64,000 nucleotides of DNA from Candidatus Ornithobacterium hominis. Lineage in GTDB: Bacteria > Bacteroidota > Bacteroidia > Flavobacteriales > Weeksellaceae. Shown in pieces: positions 27,450-34,272 of the stretch. The position numbers and the translations under genes were made by a program. The notes beneath the pieces were generated by a model, which was not told where the DNA came from, made no database searches, and saw nothing but the letters and a program-made list of their open reading frames with translations. The stretch covers positions 1,364,001 through 1,428,000 of the forward strand of contig NZ_OX579588.1 in assembly GCF_951229915.1 (NCBI RefSeq), read 5' to 3'. Each line of letters starts with the position of its first letter. Within the stretch, counting starts at the first letter, position 1.

Positions 27450-27602
27450 ATGAAAAATTTAACAGAGAAAGAACATATAGAAGTTCAAGGAGGAGTAATT
27501 CCAGTTATATATGCAGGATATGCTATTGGTGCAATGTTATGTAGTTCTACAGTAGCAATAGGAATGGCTATTAAACATAATTTAAAACCAATGTGGAAGT
27601 AG
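27450..27602 (+). CDS. GG-leader peptide 8 (50 aa, hydrophobic core)
   Basis: Leader MKNLTEKEHIEVQGG; the core of 35 residues begins VIPVIYAGYAIGAM and ends basic (HNLKPMWK). It shares the GG-hydrophobic-hydrophobic-P-hydrophobic start with peptides 3, 4 and 6. Single Cys in the core. Predicted secreted membrane-active peptide. Confidence 0.72.
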   Translation: MKNLTEKEHIEVQGGVIPVIYAGYAIGAMLCSSTVAIGMAIKHNLKPMWK

Positions 27603-27630
27603 ATATATATTAGGGGGAGTAAAAAAATAA

Positions 27631-27750
27631 AGATTATTAAGTAAATTAAAAGTAGAAGAACTAAAAAGTACTAATGGTGGATTTATTATTAGTCCAGTAA
27701 AGTATTTACAACCAATCTTGGATTATTTAACAAAAATTAAAATATCATAG
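27631..27750 (+). pseudogene. GG-leader peptide 9, no start codon
   Basis: The frame LLSKLKVEELKSTNGG followed by FIISPVKYLQPILDYL and a stop is clearly a GG precursor, but there is no ATG, GTG or TTG in frame after the upstream TAA (27628-27630). An ATA and an extra T just upstream suggest that the start was lost by mutation plus a one-base shift. Confidence 0.55.
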
Positions 27751-27770
27751 TATAACAAAAAAAATCAAAA

Positions 27771-27905
27771 ATGAAAGTAGCACATTTACAATTAGAAGAG
27801 TTAAGCTCTATGGAATTATTAGTGATAGAGGGAGGAAAGAAAAATCCTATTATCGATCATATTAGTAGGTTTTTCAAAGGATTTATGGACGGATTATTAA
27901 ATTAA
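27771..27905 (+). CDS. GG-leader peptide 10: amphipathic partner of a two-peptide pair
   Basis: 44 residues. Leader MKVAHLQLEELSSMELLVIE then GG; core KKNPIIDHISRFFKGFMDGL ends LLN. It has the motif HI-x2-F-[FL]-x-G-[FI]-x-DGL, which includes GxxxG (GFMDG). The peptide at 30644-30772 (minus) is its paralogue, and the mini-protein at 28793 shares the motif. It precedes peptide 11 by 11 bases. Proposed alpha or beta chain of a class IIb-like two-peptide bacteriocin. Confidence 0.75.
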   Translation: MKVAHLQLEELSSMELLVIEGGKKNPIIDHISRFFKGFMDGLLN

Positions 27906-27916
27906 AATAATATTTT

Positions 27917-28054
27917 ATGAATACATTAGATTTAACAATAGAAGAATTAATGACTATTGAAGGGGGATGTGATAAGTGTGAAGGAGTAGGAAAAAAAATA
28001 GGGAGATTTGTTAGAGAGGTAATAATTGATACAATAGAAGATTGGTTTAATTAA
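27917..28054 (+). CDS. GG-leader peptide 11: Cys-x2-Cys partner of a two-peptide pair
   Basis: 45 residues. Leader MNTLDLTIEELMTIEGG; the core begins CDKCEGVGKKIGRFVREVII and ends DTIEDWFN. The Cys-x2-Cys sits directly after the cleavage site and GKKIG is a GxxxG motif. The paralogue at 30498-30632 keeps CD-x-C, VGK, GR and IID. It is followed by a hairpin and a CPBP protease, the same order as in the inverted copy. Confidence 0.77.
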   Translation: MNTLDLTIEELMTIEGGCDKCEGVGKKIGRFVREVIIDTIEDWFN

Positions 28055-28060
28055 TAATAA

Positions 28061-28090
28061 GAGACTTATATTTTAGTAAATATAAGTCTC
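28061..28090 (+). promoter_or_regulatory. Intercistronic hairpin before CPBP
   Basis: GAGACTTATATTT and AAATATAAGTCTC form a 13-bp stem with loop TAGT. There is no T run afterwards. Same position as the hairpin at 30462-30490 in the inverted module. Likely tunes the peptide to immunity-gene ratio by attenuation or mRNA stability. Confidence 0.6.
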
Positions 28091-28104
28091 AATTTATAGT
28101 AGCG

Positions 28105-28791
28105 ATGAAAGAATTTATACGATTTATATTTACAGGAGAAGTATTACAACAAGACTCTAGTTTTTTAAGAAATATGTTGGAGGTCTTATTGGGATATGGT
28201 AAGGTAATGTTTATCTATTTGTTAATAGTTGCATTAGGTGTCTTAATATTTAATATAACATCTAGTACTAGTACAGCAATGGTTAGACATAACGATACGA
28301 ATTTCTATTATAGAATACTTTTGATATGTATTATTGTTCCAATTATAGAAGAATTCGCATTTAGATTAATATTGAATGTTAATAAAATAAATATAATTGT
28401 AGGGGGATTATCGTTGATATTTTGTATAGGAACATTTATTAACTCTTATATAAATACCAATAAATATGTACTAATGGCAATAATCCTATGTATAGGAATT
28501 TATGTTATACTCAGTAATTATGAAAGTATAGTTTTTTTTATAGTAAGAAATAAATTTGTAATAATACATTTTTTAACAATATTGTTTTGCTTATTTCATT
28601 ATAAAAACCATAATTTCAATAGTGATTTATTAGGAATATTACTACTTATGTTTATGACTTTATTGTTAGGGTATTATTTTACTTTTGTTAGATTAAAGTT
28701 TGGCTTTGCTTATAGTGTAATGATACACATTATTCATAACACCTTGATATCGTTACCTTTTATTATAAATAATATTATAAAAATGAGATAA
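28105..28791 (+). CDS. CPBP (Abi) membrane protease, probable immunity protein
   Basis: 228 residues, about seven hydrophobic helices. CPBP signatures are present: EEFAFR, a FxxxH segment (FCLFH) and HxxxN (HIIHN). N-terminal MKEFIRFIFTGEVLQQDSSF matches the start of the protein at 29749. In class IIb bacteriocin loci the gene after the two peptides is often an Abi/CPBP immunity protein, and this gene has that place. A processing role is the alternative. Confidence 0.82.
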   Translation: MKEFIRFIFTGEVLQQDSSFLRNMLEVLLGYGKVMFIYLLIVALGVLIFNITSSTSTAMVRHNDTNFYYRILLICIIVPIIEEFAFRLILNVNKINIIVGGLSLIFCIGTFINSYINTNKYVLMAIILCIGIYVILSNYESIVFFIVRNKFVIIHFLTILFCLFHYKNHNFNSDLLGILLLMFMTLLLGYYFTFVRLKFGFAYSVMIHIIHNTLISLPFIINNIIKMR

Positions 28792-28792
28792 A

Positions 28793-28900
28793 ATGAAAAG
28801 AAAATATTATGTATATATTGTTTTATTGTTAATGGGAATAGTTTTTCATCAGCATATAATAAATTTTTTTGTAGGGTTTTATGATGGATTAAGAGAATAA
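28793..28900 (+). CDS. One-helix membrane mini-protein with the GG-peptide core motif (35 aa)
   Basis: Begins MKRKYYVYIVLLLMGIVFHQ, a membrane helix, then HIINFFVGFYDGLRE. That tail matches the mature part of peptide 10 (HISRFFKGFMDGL) and of the peptide at 30644 (HIKEFLKGIYDGL). There is no GG leader, so the motif would stay membrane-anchored in the producer. Possible decoy or immunity factor, or a peptide that gained an anchor. It starts one base after the CPBP stop. Confidence 0.55.
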   Translation: MKRKYYVYIVLLLMGIVFHQHIINFFVGFYDGLRE

Positions 28901-28905
28901 GAATT

Positions 28906-29037
28906 ATGAAACAATTAACAAAAAAGGAGTTAAGTATTATTACAGGGGGTGAAATTTCCCCAAAAAACGGGACCAATTGGTATGCCTTTAAAAATAATAA
29001 GTTTTTTTGGGGAAATACTAGAAAATATTGGGAATGA
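28906..29037 (+). CDS. GG-leader peptide 12 (43 aa, aromatic, polar)
   Basis: Leader MKQLTKKELSIITGG is short and clean. The core of 28 residues, EISPKNGTNWYAFKNNKFFW then GNTRKYWE, is rich in Trp, Tyr, Phe and Asn and has no hydrophobic helix. Such polar aromatic cores resemble signalling peptides more than pore formers. Candidate ligand for the sensor kinase at 24660. Confidence 0.68.
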   Translation: MKQLTKKELSIITGGEISPKNGTNWYAFKNNKFFWGNTRKYWE

Positions 29038-29077
29038 CCCTTATGTAGGATAAAAAATTAAAAATATATTTAGAATC

Positions 29078-29215
29078 ATGAATGTTGTAGAACATTCAAA
29101 AGTAGAATTAGAGCCTATTAGTGGAGGAAAAATGTCTCCTAAATCTTTTTGGATAGGAGTAGGAATGTCTGCTATAAGTCCTGTACTAGGAATAGTATAT
29201 TATGCAAGTTCTTAA
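29078..29215 (+). CDS. GG-leader peptide 13 (45 aa)
   Basis: Leader MNVVEHSKVELEPISGG lacks the usual EEL but ends in GG. The core KMSPKSFWIGVGMSAISPVL ends YYASS and is moderately hydrophobic with two GxxxG-like steps. Less certain than the other precursors. Confidence 0.55.
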   Translation: MNVVEHSKVELEPISGGKMSPKSFWIGVGMSAISPVLGIVYYASS

Positions 29216-29232
29216 AAATTAAATTATTTATT

Positions 29233-29304
29233 ATGCTAGTAGTAATTCTCCTTATAATAGGAGAAATAGCGAAGTCTGTAGGTCGCTGTCTAAATTATAA
29301 ATAA
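29233..29304 (+). CDS. Possible 23-aa ORF of unknown nature
   Basis: MLVVILLIIGEIAKSVGRCL then NYK. Hydrophobic start, no GG leader. It lies between peptide 13 and the terminator, so it would be transcribed; translation is unproven. Confidence 0.2.
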   Translation: MLVVILLIIGEIAKSVGRCLNYK

Positions 29305-29310
29305 AATATC

Positions 29311-29339
29311 AATAGTACCGAAATTTTTTCGGTACTATT
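29311..29339 (+). terminator. Hairpin at the end of the plus-strand array
   Basis: AATAGTACCGAAA, a 3-base loop and TTTCGGTACTATT form a 13-bp stem. T run after it is weak, but it is the only strong hairpin at the end of the array, before the XRE gene. Confidence 0.6.
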
Positions 29340-29365
29340 AAGTATTAGGAATTTATTAAAATGAT

Positions 29366-29602
29366 ATGAAAATAAACTATAACATTATAAGAAAAACAAG
29401 ACGCCAAAAGGATTTATCCCAACAATATATGGCGTATATTTTACAAATTTCTCAAGCACAGTATTCTAAATTAGAAACAGGAAAAGCTATCTGGGATGTA
29501 GATAAGTTAGGAGAGATATTAGATGTTTTAGATCTTAATTTTTTAGAAGTCGTAAAACTTTCTGAAAAACAAGAATTTTTGATGAGAAAAGTAGGTCACT
29601 AA
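29366..29602 (+). CDS. XRE-family transcriptional regulator (78 aa)
   Basis: Single helix-turn-helix domain: IIRKTRRQKDLSQQYMAYIL then ISQAQYSKLETGKAIWDVDK, covering all five helices. No second domain. Located between the plus-strand array and the inverted module, it is a likely local repressor or activator of peptide genes, similar in size to small XRE regulators of secondary-metabolite clusters. Regulation target is inference. Confidence 0.8.
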   Translation: MKINYNIIRKTRRQKDLSQQYMAYILQISQAQYSKLETGKAIWDVDKLGEILDVLDLNFLEVVKLSEKQEFLMRKVGH

Positions 29603-29748
29603 ATAGGAAATATTAGGGTTAATTATTCTTAAAAACTACTAAGAAGCATAAGTATATTTCTAAAATAAAGACTAATATGATCATAGTGTATTTATATATT
29701 ATTTTTTATTCATAGAAAATATAACTGAAAAAATCCATGTATTATATC

Positions 29749-30441
29749 TTATCTAATAAAATTTTTAATAATATAAGGTAAAGAAAATAGAGTATTATGA
29801 AAACAATGAATAATAATAGAATATCCAAACCCAAATTTCATTCGTACGAAAGATAAATAATATGCAAAAAACAAAGCAGAAACAAGGGGTATAAAGCTTG
29901 TAACAGGGCTTTCTTTCACTTTGTAACTATCATAATGAAATAAACAAAAACATAAAGATAATAAATGAAAGAACAAAAGGTAATTATTTTCTACTATACG
30001 TATAATGGATTTTTGTTTCAAGCATAGAAAAAAACAACTAATAATAATAATTATAATATGTGTAATATATTTGTAATTATTCCAATTTATTAAATCCCTT
30101 ATTATTGTAGAAGTAAATAAACTGAAAAAAGATAATCCTATAATTATGTTAATTGGATTATTATTTAAAGGAAGTCTAAATGCTATTTCTTCAAGAATAG
30201 GATAAATTAAACATACAATTAATATTCTTATATGTATATTTATATGATTTAATCTTCCAACTGCAGCGGATGGTGTTTTTGTTGTATCAATCTCAGAAAA
30301 ATAAGCAAAAATAGCCAGAGATAGTATGTATATAGATAAAAAAATAAAATATCCTAAAATTACATTGCCTATATTTTTTACAAAACTATATTCTTGGAGT
30401 ATTACTCGTCCACTAGTTAAAAAATTAAAGAATTCTTTCAT
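29749..30441 (-). CDS. CPBP (Abi) membrane protease of the inverted module
   Basis: 230 residues, paralogue of the protein at 28105: same start style (MKEFFNFLTSGRVILQEYSF), EEIAFR, FCLFH and HxxxN (HCFHN), and the same shared stretch before the last motif (SFVRMKFGFGYS against TFVRLKFGFAYS). It is the third gene of the minus-strand module 30772-29749. Probable immunity or maturation protein for the two peptides before it. Confidence 0.8.
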   Translation of the reverse strand: MKEFFNFLTSGRVILQEYSFVKNIGNVILGYFIFLSIYILSLAIFAYFSEIDTTKTPSAAVGRLNHINIHIRILIVCLIYPILEEIAFRLPLNNNPINIIIGLSFFSLFTSTIIRDLINWNNYKYITHIIIIIISCFFLCLKQKSIIRIVENNYLLFFHLLSLCFCLFHYDSYKVKESPVTSFIPLVSALFFAYYLSFVRMKFGFGYSIIIHCFHNTLFSLPYIIKNFIR

Positions 30442-30461
30442 CCTATTTAGTTTAATGAATA

Positions 30462-30490
30462 GTAAAAGGCTAAGAATCTTAGCCTTTTAC
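30462..30490 (-). promoter_or_regulatory. Intercistronic hairpin before CPBP, inverted module
   Basis: GTAAAAGGCTAAG and CTTAGCCTTTTAC pair over 13 bp with a 3-base loop, eight bases after the stop of the Cys-x2-Cys peptide and about 20 before the CPBP start. Unrelated in sequence but equal in place to 28061-28090. Confidence 0.6.
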
Positions 30491-30497
30491 TCTGAAG

Positions 30498-30632
30498 TTA
30501 AAAAAGCTTATCAATGATGTACTCCTGAATAAGTCTTCCCACAATTTTTCCTACTTTTCTACAAGTATCGCATCCTCCTTCAATGGCTATAAGCTCTTCA
30601 TAATTTAATTCTGTTAATGTATTTGTATTCAT
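30498..30632 (-). CDS. GG-leader peptide, Cys-x2-Cys type, inverted module
   Basis: 44 residues. Leader MNTNTLTELNYEELIAIEGG; core CDTCRKVGKIVGRLIQEYII then DKLF. Paralogue of peptide 11: both begin CD-x-C, both have VGK-x2-GR (a GxxxG motif) and IID near the end. It is the second gene of the inverted module. Too short for most gene callers. Confidence 0.77.
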   Translation of the reverse strand: MNTNTLTELNYEELIAIEGGCDTCRKVGKIVGRLIQEYIIDKLF

Positions 30633-30643
30633 AAATATTTAAT

Positions 30644-30772
30644 TTAAAGTTTTAATCCATCATAAATACCTTTAAGGAACTCTTTTATATGGCTCAATAA
30701 TCCTTTTCCACCTTCAATAGTTAATAATTCTTCAGAGGTAAGTTCTGTCAAATTCAATTTTTCTAATTTCAT
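30644..30772 (-). CDS. GG-leader peptide, amphipathic type, inverted module
   Basis: 42 residues. Leader MKLEKLNLTELTSEELLTIE then GG, with the first eleven residues equal to peptide 3. Core KGLLSHIKEFLKGIYDGLKL has the HI-x2-F-L-x-G-I-x-DGL motif of peptide 10 including GxxxG (GIYDG). First gene of the inverted module, 11 bases before its partner, exactly as in the plus-strand module. Its promoter carries the conserved element at 30806-30858. Confidence 0.77.
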   Translation of the reverse strand: MKLEKLNLTELTSEELLTIEGGKGLLSHIKEFLKGIYDGLKL

Positions 30773-30805
30773 TTTTAAAAATTTGATTAATAATTCATTT
30801 AAACA

Positions 30806-30858
30806 AAATTTTTGTGTACACTTATTTTTTGTTGGGACAAAAATGGAAATAATATTTT
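30806..30858 (-). promoter_or_regulatory. Promoter-region element shared with island A
   Basis: Reverse complement of the element at 7438-7490, differing at only a few positions. Contains TGTGTACA (a palindrome) and TTGTTGGGACAAAAATG on the plus strand. It ends 33 bases before the ATG of the peptide at 30772. Confidence 0.6.
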
Positions 30859-30868
30859 ATAAAATCCA

Positions 30869-30899
30869 TTCCTATTAGAATATTTTATTCCAATAGGAA
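30869..30899. promoter_or_regulatory. Inverted repeat between divergent operons
   Basis: TTCCTATTAGAATA and TATTCCAATAGGAA are inverted repeats (13 of 14 positions) with a 3-base spacer. Placed between the minus-strand peptide module and the plus-strand hlyD operon, it is a plausible operator for the response regulator or XRE protein. Confidence 0.5.
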
Positions 30900-31027
30900 T
30901 ATTTCATTTATGTTGATGATTATCAGTAATATATTTTTTTATATATACTCGTTATATTGGCATTATATGACTTAGAGAAGGTGTATTCTAAATTTGCACA
31001 AGAAAAAAGAAGTAAAAGCATTATAAA

Positions 31028-32110
31028 ATGATCAAAAATAAAATTTATTTAAGTGTATTGATATTTATAATAGGTATTTTTGTTGCTTTACCATTGATAA
31101 AAATTCCCGTATCTACATCAGCAAGAGGAGTGGTAAGATCTGCCCAAGAGAATGTTCCTATTACAGTAATGGTAGGAGGCAGAGTAATTAAAAGTAAATT
31201 AGAAAAAAATAATCAAAATATAAATAAAGGGGATACGCTCTTAGTAATTACAGCAGAGCAGTTAAATACCCAGAAAGAACTGCATCAAAACCAGAGCGCA
31301 GATTATCAAGCTCAATTATCAGATTTAGCAAAAATCTCTTCTGGAAACTTCACAGGCTTACAGACGGGACAATATCAGAGAGAAGTAAGTGCAATGCAAG
31401 AGAAAATTGCCCAAATACAGACAGAACTATCATTAGCAAAAAAAGAATTAGATAGAGCATCATTATTATATAATCAAGGGGTGCTTCCTCGTGCAGATTA
31501 TGATAAAGTCTACTATAATTACAAAGGACTACAAAACCAAGTTGCTAATATTAAGGAACAACAAATTGCCCAGTGGCAGGTTCAAAAGAGAGAAACAGAG
31601 AGGCAGTTAAGATCATTGGGGTCAGAGATACAAAGAATAAATCAAGAACAGAAAAACTATGTGATAATAGCTCATTCATCAGGAAGATTGATCAATTTCA
31701 CAGGAATTCAAAAAGGAAGTTTCTTAACCCAAGGGCAAGTATTAGGAGAAATATCCCCAGAGCAAAATCTTACCATAGAATGCTCCGTATTGCCCAAAGA
31801 TATAGGATTTATACATAAAGGGCAAGAAGTTAAATTTCAAGTTGATACTTATAACTATAATCAATGGGGGCTACTTACAGGAAAGGTTGTAGATATAGAC
31901 CAAAATCTTACTATCAATTCTCAAACAGGAGAGGCTTTTTTTAGAGTTCGTTGTGTAATGGATAATAATTATTTGGAGTTAAAGAATGGTTATAAAGGTA
32001 ATATAGGAAAAGGAATGACCTTAACAGGGCGTTTCCATCTTATAGATAGAACCCTATGGCAGCTTTTATTTGATAGAGTAGATGATTGGTTTAATCCTAA
32101 TTTTAAATAA
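31028..32110 (+). CDS. HlyD-family periplasmic adaptor, island B (intact)
   Basis: 360 residues linking the C39 ABC transporter to the outer-membrane channel. N-terminal membrane helix (about 6-25), then the first half of the barrel-sandwich domain (VGGRVIKSKLEKNNQNINKG), a long Gln/Lys-rich coiled coil (about 85-215) and the C-terminal beta domains. Closely similar to the interrupted copy at 8575. It is the first gene of the island B export operon; two bases separate it from the transporter. Confidence 0.92.
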   Translation: MIKNKIYLSVLIFIIGIFVALPLIKIPVSTSARGVVRSAQENVPITVMVGGRVIKSKLEKNNQNINKGDTLLVITAEQLNTQKELHQNQSADYQAQLSDLAKISSGNFTGLQTGQYQREVSAMQEKIAQIQTELSLAKKELDRASLLYNQGVLPRADYDKVYYNYKGLQNQVANIKEQQIAQWQVQKRETERQLRSLGSEIQRINQEQKNYVIIAHSSGRLINFTGIQKGSFLTQGQVLGEISPEQNLTIECSVLPKDIGFIHKGQEVKFQVDTYNYNQWGLLTGKVVDIDQNLTINSQTGEAFFRVRCVMDNNYLELKNGYKGNIGKGMTLTGRFHLIDRTLWQLLFDRVDDWFNPNFK

Positions 32111-32112
32111 AA

Positions 32113-34272
32113 ATGAAAAGAGGCACACTAATAAAACAGCATGATATAAAGGATTGTGGAGCAGCATGTTTGGCTTCTGTTGGGGCTTACTATGGGAATA
32201 AAATGCCTATTGCTAAAATTCGACAAATATGCCATACTGATACTCGTGGAACAAATGTTTTAGGAATGATTCAGGGCTTAGAAGCAATGGGCTTTAATGC
32301 CAAAGGAGTCAAGGGAGATATAGAAGCATTGTCAAATATTCCATTACCAGCCATTGCACATATTATTGTTAATGGTCAGTTACATCATTTTGTTGTGATT
32401 TATAAATTAAGTAAGGGGAAAGTTACAGTAATGGACCCTGCTTATGGTAAGTTAGAAGAATATTCAGAAGAAGATTTTACTAAAATATGGACAGGAGTAT
32501 TGGTGATTTTAGAAAAAAATGAATATTTTGAACAAAAAGATGAGAGAACAAGTGTTTATGCTCGTTTCTGGAATTTAGTAAAACCTCACAAGAGTATCTT
32601 ATTTCAAGCACTATTAGGAGCAGTTATTTATACTGTTTTAGGGCTTTCTACTTCTATTTATATTGAAAAAATCACAGATTATGTTCTTATAGATGGAAAT
32701 AGGAGATTACTAAATCTTCTTTCCATAGGAATGATAATTATTCTATTATTCCAAATATTTATAAGTTCAATGAAATCCATATTGGTTCTGCAGACAGGGC
32801 AAAAAATGGACAAACATTTAATTTTGGGCTATTATAAGCATTTATTAAAGTTGCCTCAACGCTTCTTTGATACGATGAGAGTAGGAGAAATTATATCTCG
32901 TGTAAATGATGCTGTTAAGATTAGATCTTTTATAAACGATGTAGCAATCCAAATTTTTGTGAATGTATTCATTGTCTTTTTTTCTTTTGCTTTGATGTTC
33001 ACTTATTATTGGAAGTTGGCATTAATTATTGCTTTGGTTATTCCGTTTTACCTTTTAGTTTATTGGATTACTAACAAATTGAATAAGAAAGTAGAACGCC
33101 AATTAATGGAAGAAGGAGCAGATTTGGAGGCTCATTTGGTGGAATCGCTAAACTCGGTAAGAACCATTAAGCAATTTGGAGTAGAGACATTTGCTAATAA
33201 TAAAACCGATAATACATTTTCAAAACTATTAAAAACGATTTATAAATCGGTGTTAAATGCCTTATTTTCGGGCAATTCATCAGAGTTTTTATCAAGAATA
33301 TTTACGATTGTTTTGCTTTGGGCAGGTGCAGGGTATGTGATTGATAGGGAAATCACCCCAGGGGAATTATTATCATTTTATGCTTTAATAGGCTATTTTA
33401 CCAGTCCAGTGGCTCAACTTATAGGAATGAATAAAACAGTTCAGAATGCATTGATTGCCGCAGACCGATTATTTGAAATTATGGATTTGGAAAGGGAAGA
33501 AACAACAGATAAACTAGAATTGACAGCGGATGGTATAGGAAATATTCAGTTTAAAGATGTTCATTTTAGTTATGGCAGCAGAGTAGATGTATTTGAAGGT
33601 TTCAATTGTGAAATAGAAAAAGGAAAAACAACAGCTATTGTTGGTGAGAGTGGTTCAGGTAAAACAACATTAGCTTCACTCATACAGAACTTATACAGCC
33701 TTAAAAAAGGGAAAATAATGATAGGAAATTATGACATACAATATATTTCTAATCAATCATTAAGAACAATGGTTTCGGTGGTTCCTCAACAGATAGATTT
33801 ATTTTCAGGAAATGTAATTGATAATATTGCATTGGGAGAGGATATTCCTAACATGCAGAGGATAATAGATATTACTAAAAAACTTGGAATTTTAGAATTT
33901 ATTGAAAAACTGCCTAATGGTTTTCAGACATATTTAGGAGAAAATGGCTCTCAGCTTTCAGGAGGACAAAAACAGAGAATAGCTATAGCAAGAGCTTTAT
34001 ACAAAAACCCAGAAGTCTTGATTTTGGATGAGGCAACATCAGCATTAGATACAGAATCAGAACAGATTATACAAAGAACTTTAGACGAGTTTAAAGCACA
34101 AGGAAAAACAATGATTGTTATAGCTCATAGATTAAGCACAATAGCCCATTCTGATACTATATTGGTAATGAAAGAGGGAAAAGTAATAGAGCAAGGAAGT
34201 CATAAAGAACTATTAGCAAAAGATTCTGTATACAAAAGAATGTGGGAGAAACAAAGTGTATCGTTGAGTTAA
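32113..34272 (+). CDS. C39 peptidase-containing ABC transporter (PCAT), island B
   Basis: 719 residues, the likely leader peptidase and exporter for the GG peptides. N-terminal C39 peptidase: KDCGAACLAS (Cys15), LHHFVVI and MDP catalytic His and Asp. Six-helix membrane domain. ATPase: GESGSGKTT, LSGGQ, LILDEATSALD and the switch His in IAHRLST. Same length as copy A without gaps by eye. Codons here favour A/T-ending triplets (AGA, TTA, ATA) far more than in copy A. Confidence 0.95.
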   Translation: MKRGTLIKQHDIKDCGAACLASVGAYYGNKMPIAKIRQICHTDTRGTNVLGMIQGLEAMGFNAKGVKGDIEALSNIPLPAIAHIIVNGQLHHFVVIYKLSKGKVTVMDPAYGKLEEYSEEDFTKIWTGVLVILEKNEYFEQKDERTSVYARFWNLVKPHKSILFQALLGAVIYTVLGLSTSIYIEKITDYVLIDGNRRLLNLLSIGMIIILLFQIFISSMKSILVLQTGQKMDKHLILGYYKHLLKLPQRFFDTMRVGEIISRVNDAVKIRSFINDVAIQIFVNVFIVFFSFALMFTYYWKLALIIALVIPFYLLVYWITNKLNKKVERQLMEEGADLEAHLVESLNSVRTIKQFGVETFANNKTDNTFSKLLKTIYKSVLNALFSGNSSEFLSRIFTIVLLWAGAGYVIDREITPGELLSFYALIGYFTSPVAQLIGMNKTVQNALIAADRLFEIMDLEREETTDKLELTADGIGNIQFKDVHFSYGSRVDVFEGFNCEIEKGKTTAIVGESGSGKTTLASLIQNLYSLKKGKIMIGNYDIQYISNQSLRTMVSVVPQQIDLFSGNVIDNIALGEDIPNMQRIIDITKKLGILEFIEKLPNGFQTYLGENGSQLSGGQKQRIAIARALYKNPEVLILDEATSALDTESEQIIQRTLDEFKAQGKTMIVIAHRLSTIAHSDTILVMKEGKVIEQGSHKELLAKDSVYKRMWEKQSVSLS

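Noticed and set aside
26203..29215. CRISPR array, suggested by evenly spaced short units
   Set aside because: The repeated parts are coding leaders with variable spacing and sequence; there are no identical 28-47 base repeats and no cas genes.
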